Assembly: GCA_020091685.1 (NCBI GenBank)
Contig: CM034598.1
Coordinates: 15,278,483-15,342,482 of the forward strand
Length of the DNA stretch: 64,000 nt
Direction: 5' to 3'
Source: Lutjanus erythropterus
Lineage: Eukaryota > Chordata > Actinopteri > Lutjaniformes > Lutjanidae
Positions 60,401 to 64,000 of the stretch are shown here, in pieces; positions within the stretch are counted from its first letter, which is position 1, and every line of letters begins with the position of its first letter. A program made the position numbers and the translations under genes. The notes below the pieces were generated by a model, which was not told the DNA's origin, did no database searches, and was given only the letters and a program-made list of their open reading frames with translations.

Positions 60401-62453
60401 CACGTAAAAAAATATGATTAAATAATTAGGTCTTGCATTTTCCATATTAATGGTACAATCTCTTTAGACAGATATCTGTAGATGAATGCAGTATCTGGTT
60501 TCGGACGAGTTCTGGTTTCTGTTTGTAGTCCAAAACGTATTGAGTGATGACCTTTGAGCGCGCTTTGGTTGCATCTGGGTAAACTGTCAGCGTGGAGGTT
60601 GAACACATTGGCTGAAATGCAAGCTAAGAATCCATCAGCCATCATTTGATGAGAATTAAGCTTTTATAAAATGTATCTGTCTTCATAGATAGATAATCCT
60701 TGGCATACTCTATAATATTAGATAAATAAATATCTGACATGACAGAAAATAAATACAAGAACAAACTATACTAAAATAAAAAGCAAGAATAATATACAAG
60801 GACACACTATACCAAATATAGAAATACAGATAGTATACAAACACTATACAAAAAAATATGAAAAATGTAAACATAATGTATATGTGTAAGTAAATGTATA
60901 TGCAGATATCTGTTGAGAGAGACTGGCCAAAATGTGGTCAGTCATCCATTAAAACCTCTCAAGTTACTGATCAGACGGTAAACAATGACTGAAGAGGAAG
61001 TCTTTGCACAAATATCCATTATTCTGATATAAATATTGAACTATATATATATTGAACTTTGGTTATGTTTAGGCACCAAAACTACTTAGATAAGGTTTAG
61101 GAAAAGATCATGGTGTAATAATGATAATAATCTTTATTTATAGAGCACTTTTCTAAATCCCCGTTACAAAGTGCTTTGCACAAGGCAGCAACTTCATAAC
61201 AAGCTGATCATAAAACAACTTTGTTAGAAGGGCTTTCTGGCATAAAGATTTCTGCCAGAAAGAGCCCTGTAGTTCAATGTCCTCCATGTGCAACAGGTAG
61301 TGTAACCTGTATGTAACCTGAGAGGTGAAGCCAGGGGCCAAACAAAAAAAATCTCTGAAAACTGCACTCAGTGCTGCTTCTTAAGCTCAATGATGAACAT
61401 CAGGGTTAAATGATAAAAAAAAAATGAGCAGGACAAAACACCGCTGGAGTGAAGATCTTAAAGTTTTAAAAGATACGAAATATGTCAGGCTGAAGTTTGT
61501 GGAACAAATGATGCACAAGACATTCAGAATATTCCCATCTGATGTAATTGTGCGACCATAAAAAGCAATGAATATTTCACTGACTGTAAACATCCTATGA
61601 ATATGAAACAAGCCAATACAGAATGTGAATATGGAAAACAAAATAGGAAAACCGGACTTTTAGGAGTTAAAATGTTCCTCTTGTTAGCTGCTAAATAATG
61701 CATACGACTGAGAGTTTATATACAGTACAGTGCAGTTTTTACTGCTGGGGAATCCTTTGTATGAATTCTCAGGTTTTTCAATGAATTATTAAAGTGGCTG
61801 TAATCTGTAGTTGCTGTGCTCGTTGGCGCCCGTTGGCACATAGAGTTCCCATTAAACCAGGAATCATTAAATCCCTGACAAGATCTTCTTTAGTAGGTCA
61901 AAGCCAAGCCTGTGGGAATAACATCTAAAAATGGAGCTCTGCTTTTGAATAAGGTATGAAGCAGAGGGAAAATCTTTGTGAAAAAGAGAACTAAGCGAGA
62001 TTGTAACCAAACCGGGGTGTGTTTGAGATGTTGGTTGAAGGTTTGTTGCTCCGGTGGTGAGTGTTGTGTCCGTTTTGTTTTGCTCAGATTAAAGGATCCT
62101 GGTCGGGAAAGAACAGAGTCCAGAACCCATACAGCCACAAGAACATCATCAAAAACTGCTGTGAGGTGCTCTGTGGGCCGACGTACCCGAGGTAAGCTCT
62201 CCCTACTGCTGTCAGCAAGTTCTGTATCGGTGCTTGTGATAAATGACACTTTTAGATCCCTCTCTTTCATGTTTGTTCGTTCTGGAGAGTAATGAGCAGG
62301 ATGCAGTTAGTGACTGATCGCCTTGTCTCGTCTTCCAGCGTCTTGGACAGACGAGGACTGATGCAGGACGATTTGTCTGTTCCCGCGATGCCTGCCACTG
62401 CACCTTCCTCCACCTCCTCCTCCAGCAGCAGCAACCCAGTGCCACAAACCACA
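25917..62453 (+). CDS. zdhhc9: Palmitoyltransferase ZDHHC9, 3' end beyond window
   Basis: Golgi/ER protein S-acyltransferase; the mammalian enzyme works with GOLGA7 to palmitoylate H-Ras and N-Ras. Eight exons read in phase: 25917-26080, 43855-44015, 50855-51013, 53840-53977, 54391-54439, 56442-56544, 62088-62191, 62339-62453 (993 nt, 331 codons). TM1 is about residues 36-54 and TM2 58-83. The cysteine-rich domain starts at [16 protein letters not shown] (139-154), with catalytic DHHC at 165-168 followed by [13 protein letters not shown]3 is about 182-207 and TM4 228-250; TTNE (254-257) follows TM4. The C-terminal NCCEVLCG cysteines and VLDRRG end the readable part. [20 protein letters not shown] at the N-terminus fits ZDHHC9 better than ZDHHC14 or ZDHHC18. 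Human ZDHHC9 has 364 aa, so roughly 30 residues should lie beyond 64000. Exons 5 and 6 are joined by an AT-AC intron. Confidence 0.95.
26681..27284. mobile_element. MITE with AGGGCTGGGTG inverted ends
   Basis: The left end AGGGCTGGGTGTC and the right end CATCACCCAGCCCT are inverted with 11 perfect bases. The interior includes a second partial repeat end (GAGCTGGGCCGATGG) near 26944. No clear target duplication was seen. Confidence 0.55.
29106..29340 (+). repeat. Copy of the AGGGCTGCAACTAA fish repeat
   Basis: It begins AGGGCTGCAATTAACAATTA and includes AAATGACAGAAAATAGTG and GCTTGTTTTGTC, as in the copy at 19717-20202. It is truncated on the right. Confidence 0.6.
29411..29771 (+). mobile_element. 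Family A MITE, forward copy
   Basis: AGGACCAGTGTTGAGGATT, GGCATCTAGTGGTGAGC, GGAGAACCTACGGTGACC and TCTGCCAATAAATCCC in order. It carries an AT-rich expansion (ATGTATGTATGAATG) before the right end. The TTAA flanks have decayed. Confidence 0.75.
29800..30760. repeat. GCTAAC-type fish repeat split by an insertion
   Basis: From 29800 to about 30075 and from 30640 to 30760 the sequence matches a common fish repeat (TTAGTGCTAATTAG, TTAGCATGCTAAC; then TAGCATGTTAGCATGC, TTAGCATTTAGCTCACAG). About 560 bp of unrelated DNA, including a (TG)n array, lies between. Related pieces occur at 52200-52330 and 53240-53390. Confidence 0.5.
30556..30590. repeat. (TG)n microsatellite
   Basis: An uninterrupted TG array of about 35 bp in zdhhc9 intron 1. 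Confidence 0.97.
31854..32170 (+). repeat. Degenerate minisatellite, unit about 31-50 bp
   Basis: About eight diverged copies of TATCAATGCTAAAAATGG followed by TTAAGAACCCA, with variable spacing. Copies begin near 31854, 31888, 31920, 31950, 31970, 32003, 32092 and 32140. The array is old, since units differ by point changes and indels. Confidence 0.8.
33372..33709 (-). mobile_element. Family A MITE, reverse copy (left arm of inverted pair)
   Basis: It is flanked by TTAA at 33368-33371 and 33710-33713. It includes GGAGGTCGCCATGTTGCA, GGACAAACCAAACACTGG and CCAGATGCCACTAAATCC. It faces the forward copy at 33757 across 39 bp. Confidence 0.8.
33757..34115 (+). mobile_element. Family A MITE, forward copy (right arm of inverted pair)
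   Basis: It is flanked by TTAA at 33753-33756 and 34116-34119. The ends AGGACCAGTGTGGAGGATGT and ATCTTACACACTGGGCCT form terminal inverted repeats. The internal order matches the other forward copies. Confidence 0.82.
34326..34638. mobile_element. hAT-like MITE, eroded
   Basis: The left end CAGTGGTTCACAGCC and right end GTTGGGACTCACTG follow the CAGTGGTTC...CACTG pattern of short hAT elements. The flanking octamers no longer match well. Confidence 0.5.
35679..35705. repeat. (AC)n microsatellite
   Basis: A short AC array of about 27 bp, followed by two copies of ATGCAAACACA. Confidence 0.95.
36029..36514. mobile_element. MITE with 13-bp perfect TIRs and TAA duplication
   Basis: The left end AGGCTCATTTATGCCTCC and right end CCAGACATAAATGAGCCT share a perfect 13-bp inverted repeat (AGGCTCATTTATG). 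TAA flanks both sides (36026-36028 and 36515-36517). A 3-bp TWA duplication is typical of PIF/Harbinger elements, so assignment to that group is inference. It is 486 bp with no transposase. Confidence 0.8.
38201..38217. repeat. (TG)n microsatellite, short
   Basis: A 17-bp TG run in zdhhc9 intron 1. Confidence 0.9.
38798..38844. repeat. (TG)n microsatellite with one interruption
   Basis: TG repeats with a single TA step near the start, about 47 bp long. Confidence 0.95.
39290..39660 (+). repeat. CAAGTCTCAAGTC-rich repeat
   Basis: Two clusters (39296-39370 and 39560-39660) of repeated CAAGTCTCAAGTC and AAGTCAAAGTCAAG motifs flank a less repetitive core with ATCTTATAAATCTTTATC. The arrangement resembles a dispersed fish repeat with internal short tandem motifs. 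Confidence 0.6.
39843..40160 (+). mobile_element. tRNA-derived SINE, nearly full length
   Basis: The head GGGGCAGTGGTGGCCTAAAG and GTTTAGAGAAGCGCGCTT resemble a tRNA-related promoter with A box-like bases; the B box is degraded. The body has CCCTTGAGCAAGGCC and GGCAGCTTCCACGTGTGA. The tail has AATAAATAAAGC then A13. A partial copy lies at 15541-15735. Confidence 0.7.
41890..42630. mobile_element. Family B MITE, second copy
   Basis: The left end AGTTTGGGTTATTTAATATG and GGGGTTGTATGAGGTGC mirror the right end TCATACAACCGCACTTCAAT. Internal words CACTTAAAAAAGG, TTTTCACTGCGTTACCTTG and TCCTGTGTTCTGCAAAG are shared with 15816-16838. Confidence 0.65.
42917..43197. mobile_element. MITE-like repeat with AGGGATGG ends
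   Basis: The left end AGGGATGGGATTGATAC and right end GAACCGGTTCTTGATTTCCATCCCT form imperfect inverted ends. The interior ATTTTTTATCGATTCC is typical of a widespread fish repeat. Confidence 0.55.
43855..44015 (+). CDS. zdhhc9: zdhhc9 exon 2
   Basis: A 161-nt exon preceded by an unusually long T tract and ACAG. It encodes [15 protein letters not shown] (TM2), then [20 protein letters not shown]. The DPG motif after TM2 is conserved in DHHC enzymes. The donor is GTGAGT. Confidence 0.96.
44279..44420. mobile_element. Short MITE with TGTTTACATG ends
   Basis: The left end TGTTTACATGGACC is inverted relative to the right end AACCATGTAAACAG. The 142-bp interior has an ATAATAATAG tract. No clear duplication was seen. 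Confidence 0.5.
46132..46335 (+). mobile_element. tRNA-derived SINE
   Basis: A head with TGGTGGCTCAGTTGTTGGAA is followed by GCCCCATGTGCTGGGGCTG, a B-box-like GGTTTGGTTCCAGCC, and the typical GCTGTGTGTCATCCTCCTGC then CTCTCTCTCCGTTTCCTG. It ends in AACAAAGGAAAAAGG. Confidence 0.75.
46412..46444. repeat. (TG)n microsatellite
   Basis: An uninterrupted TG array of about 33 bp in zdhhc9 intron 2. Confidence 0.97.
48966..49231. mobile_element. MITE with AGGGCTGCA inverted ends
   Basis: The left end AGGGCTGCATGATATGGG and right end TTCATTGTGCAGCCCT share nine inverted terminal bases. The interior ATATCGCGATTATTTTGAC and GGGCCAGGGCATCTCTG also appear inside the composite element near 16490. Confidence 0.6.
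50855..51013 (+). CDS. zdhhc9: zdhhc9 exon 3 (cysteine-rich domain)
   Basis: A 159-nt exon encoding [18 protein letters not shown], then [15 protein letters not shown] and [15 protein letters not shown]. Its Cys and His residues form the zinc-binding part of the DHHC-CRD. The acceptor is CTCTACAG and the donor GTGAGA. Confidence 0.96.
51403..51474. repeat. (TG)n microsatellite, interrupted
   Basis: About 49 bp of TG, then a TTGTAG interruption, then a further TG run. It is the longest dinucleotide array in the window. Confidence 0.97.
51653..51675. repeat. (AC)n microsatellite
   Basis: A 23-bp AC array about 180 bp downstream of the larger TG array. The two are of opposite sense and could pair in the transcript. 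Confidence 0.95.
53840..53977 (+). CDS. zdhhc9: zdhhc9 exon 4 (catalytic DHHC)
   Basis: A 138-nt exon encoding [20 protein letters not shown] then TM3. C168 is the predicted acyl-accepting nucleophile. The residue before RFDHHC is Asp, where human ZDHHC9 has Glu. The acceptor is TTTCGCAG and the donor GTGAGT. Confidence 0.97.
53978..54390 (+). other. zdhhc9 intron 4 (413 bp)
   Basis: A short GT-AG intron directly upstream of the 49-nt exon 5. No repeat or other feature was seen in it. Confidence 0.85.
54391..54439 (+). CDS. zdhhc9: zdhhc9 exon 5 (49 nt, ends at an AT-AC donor)
   Basis: A 49-nt exon after acceptor GTCTTCACAG, encoding [15 protein letters not shown]. It ends GGGAC directly before ATATCCTTTT. 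No GT follows before an in-frame TGA, so an ordinary GT donor cannot end this exon in frame. Splicing to exon 6 restores ETPGTVLEV as in human ZDHHC9. Confidence 0.92.
54440..56441 (+). other. zdhhc9: AT-AC (U12-type) intron of zdhhc9
   Basis: This 2002-bp, phase-2 intron begins ATATCCTTTT, the minor-spliceosome AT-AC 5' splice-site consensus. It ends TTTTCTTAACTGGACTTCAC: the branch-like TTCTTAAC lies about 11 nt before the terminal AC, and there is no AG or long pyrimidine tract at the boundary. Joining AC+T makes Thr and reproduces the conserved PGTVLEV. Inside are a hAT-like repeat (55348-55859) and an AAAAG run near 55117-55137. Confidence 0.9.
55348..55859. mobile_element. hAT-like repeat inside the AT-AC intron
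   Basis: The left end TAGATTCTCAAACTGTGG and right end AAAAGTTTGAGAAACACTG are inverted and fit the CAGTGTTTCTCAAAC pattern. The left terminus is eroded and no duplication was found. Confidence 0.5.
56442..56544 (+). CDS. zdhhc9: zdhhc9 exon 6 (TM4)
   Basis: A 103-nt exon that starts after GGACTTCAC, not after AG. It encodes [20 protein letters not shown] then [14 protein letters not shown], covering TM4 and the TTxE motif. The donor is GTGAGT. Confidence 0.94.
59472..59493. repeat. (AC)n microsatellite
   Basis: A 22-bp AC array in zdhhc9 intron 6. Confidence 0.95.
59632..59651. repeat. CAG trinucleotide run
   Basis: About seven consecutive CAG units in intron 6, followed by GGGATGG. Not coding in the zdhhc9 model. 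Confidence 0.9.
59941..60006 (+). repeat. Polypurine tract, G-rich
   Basis: About 65 bases nearly all purine, starting with nine or more G and continuing with GGAGG, GGGAG and GGGGG runs. It could adopt triplex or G-quadruplex structure. Confidence 0.8.
62088..62191 (+). CDS. zdhhc9: zdhhc9 exon 7
   Basis: A 104-nt exon (acceptor TTTTGCTCAG, donor GTAAGC) encoding [19 protein letters not shown] then [15 protein letters not shown]. The NCCEVLCG cysteines after TM4 are conserved in the ZDHHC9/14/18 group. Confidence 0.95.
62339..62453 (+). CDS. zdhhc9: zdhhc9 exon 8
   Basis: A 115-nt exon after a 147-bp intron (acceptor CGTCTTCCAG). It encodes [19 protein letters not shown] and a Thr/Ser-rich tail ending NPVPQTT. 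The donor GTGAGC runs straight into a (CA)n array. No later exon could be identified to 64000. Confidence 0.9.
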
Positions 62454-62456
62454 GTG

Positions 62457-62493
<37 letters not shown>

Positions 62494-64000
62494 TACCCTC
62501 CCCCCTCACACACTTCCATTAAAGTAGATTGAGGCTGCAGAATGGTGAATAGAGAGCAGACATAAAACAGAGTCTAAACCAATTACAGAGAGTGTTGGAG
62601 AGAAGAAAGGATGTGTGTGAGGAGAAGTGTGCTCTAAGTGCACAGCACTTTTCTTATCGATAATCCATCCTCTGACACATGGAGCCTTTTTGTGGCTCTT
62701 AACATAGCTGTGCTTGTTTATCTGTTTATAATAGTACAGTTATTGTGTTTTGTGCTTGTAGCTAGATCATTAGCCATGTTTGTGCTGTGCATACTTTAGC
62801 ATATTAAAATAAAAACACAGAGTCACCCTCCTCAGCATTGCTGTAAATCCTGTTGACATCAAAATGTTCCATTGCCACATAAACAGTGTTGGAGAGTCAT
62901 GAACTACATGTAATTGAACCATGGAGTCTAACTATATTTTGCAGTAGCTTGCTGGTAATTAAACTAAATTCATATTTGCATAGTGATAGTAGTCAAATTA
63001 CTTTTTGGGGATTTTTTGTGTTGGCGACTGTTTGAACCTCCTTTGATCAGTCATGCCCCTTTGCATGCGGTGGATGTGCAAAATATTTTGAATCTGAAGT
63101 TGTAAAATTTAACTTGCAAAGCTGACATTTTTCACACTTTCCTATCAGCAGCATTTCTTGCTGGCATTAGATATTTATTTTATTATATTTTGTTATATTT
63201 TTGAATCACATGATGCAATCTGACCTTTTTTTTTTACAAACTAGTTTGAACTACTTTTTCTAAACAGCTTTAGTTATAACCAAACCACATTTCTCCCAAG
63301 AATAGTTTTGCTTGAGTTCAGCGTCATCCACTGTGAAGTAATTGGCAGCTCTGCTTTTGAAGTAGCTTCCCCCCGCAAGGTTCATATGTTCCCCAGAATT
63401 TTAATGTTATTAAGAACTGCATGGCAGAAATCATAGCTTTAAACATTTTATATCTGCAGAATGTTTTTTTTCGGGAAAATCCAGTTGTTTTACCTGAGGT
63501 TGGTAAGAAAATAGTTTACTGCAATTAAGTAATCTTTTTGCCAATATGAACTACCTTCATTAAATGTTTAGACCAGGTTTTTGGTTTCAGGGTCTCATTA
63601 AATTAGTTCATACTGAAACAGTGTATTTCATTGAATTTTGAAAGTCTTCAATTCCTGGGTGTTCAGACCAAATCCAGCCCTGTGTTTTAAAAAGTAAGTA
63701 AAAGTAGTACGATTGTAATGTGGGACCACAAGGGACGCCGTGCATGGATGTTGTCACAATATTCTACTAGTAGTTGAGAACGTATGTTTGTGATACAAGT
63801 CATCAGAAATCATGACAGGCAGAAAGTAACATTAATAAAAACAATGCAGCATTTTTTTTTTTTTGCTGAATCCCTTTGCATCGAAGCAGTAGCCATACTG
63901 AAATTGATATCTTGTGGAGCTATTTATAGGAAGCAGTCAGTCAGCAAGGAAGAAAAGAGGAATCTAATTATACTTTTTGTAATTTTTACTCTTTATATAA
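62454..64000. other. zdhhc9 intron 8 (partial)
   Basis: From the donor at 62454 to the window end I see the (CA)n array, then AT-rich sequence. No acceptor followed by a zdhhc9-like C-terminal tail was found, so the last coding exon should lie to the right. Confidence 0.6.
62459..62491 (+). repeat. (CA)n microsatellite at the exon 8 donor
   Basis: A 33-bp CA array beginning five bases into intron 8, directly after the donor GTGAGC. It is on the transcribed sense strand, so the pre-mRNA carries (CA)16 beside the splice site. Confidence 0.97.

Larger units (their letters stand above)
56545..62087. other. zdhhc9 intron 6 (5.5 kb)
   Basis: It holds an 18-bp-stem hairpin (57000-57062) within a repeat shared with 22440-22620, an (AC)n at 59472-59493, a CAG run near 59632-59651 and a 65-bp purine tract at 59941-60006. 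A moderately GC-rich segment at 59560-60130 is otherwise unassigned. The 178-codon minus-strand frame there is low-complexity. Confidence 0.55.

Noticed and set aside
25917-62453. Assignment to ZDHHC14 or ZDHHC18 instead of ZDHHC9
   Set aside because: The N-terminal [20 protein letters not shown] and the FLETLKETPGT-like region are closer to remembered ZDHHC9; ZDHHC14 has a longer divergent N-terminus and GRNKFFCNG. A tree would settle it.
1-64000. CRISPR arrays, bacterial operons, prophage or riboswitches
   Set aside because: Repeats are microsatellites, minisatellites and transposon ends without regular spacers, and the genes have spliceosomal introns.

Overview
This is eukaryotic nuclear DNA, almost certainly from a ray-finned fish and probably a percomorph-type teleost. 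The genes are split into short exons by GT-AG introns, (CA/TG)n microsatellites are abundant, and the introns carry interspersed repeats that I recognise as typical of spiny-rayed fishes. The open frames contain no bacterial gene, CRISPR array or operon.

Three protein-coding genes can be read exon by exon with matching splice phases. (1) Positions 1-11549, minus strand (5' leader perhaps to ~13.3 kb): sytl4 (synaptotagmin-like 4, granuphilin), eleven coding exons in the window. The second half of C2A and all of C2B lie beyond the left edge, and the next exon appears to start at the first two bases of the window. (2) Positions 16891-21203, minus strand: complete seven-exon trmt12/tyw2, the wybutosine-pathway tRNA enzyme; its 1206-nt CDS closes in frame (401 aa). 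(3) Positions 25917-62453, plus strand: zdhhc9, a DHHC protein S-acyltransferase, eight coding exons (331 codons); the C-terminal tail lies beyond the right edge.

Layout: sytl4 and trmt12 are tandem on the minus strand, about 3.6 kb apart. trmt12 and zdhhc9 diverge from a 4.7-kb intergenic region with a CpG-rich zdhhc9 promoter side. zdhhc9 intron 1 is 17.8 kb and its last intron in the window is 147 bp. The rest is intronic or intergenic DNA with nested MITEs (hAT-like with near 8-bp duplications, TTAA-flanked and TAA-flanked families), tRNA-type SINEs, a minisatellite and about ten dinucleotide arrays.

The three genes are not an operon: they concern secretory-granule docking, tRNA-Phe modification and Ras/Golgi palmitoylation. 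The strongest unusual signal is an AT-AC (U12-type, minor-spliceosome) intron in zdhhc9 at 54440-56441, with an ATATCCTT donor, a TTCTTAAC branch motif and an AC acceptor, joining exons whose translation matches the family without a gap. Other points are an intron-containing trmt12 between two genes that are X-linked in human, a head-to-head MITE pair that could form a large intronic hairpin, a (CA)n array touching the zdhhc9 exon 8 donor, and transposon sequence reaching a sytl4 splice donor and the trmt12 3' end. I found no convincing previously undescribed system. All homology statements rest on remembered family sequences, not on searches.
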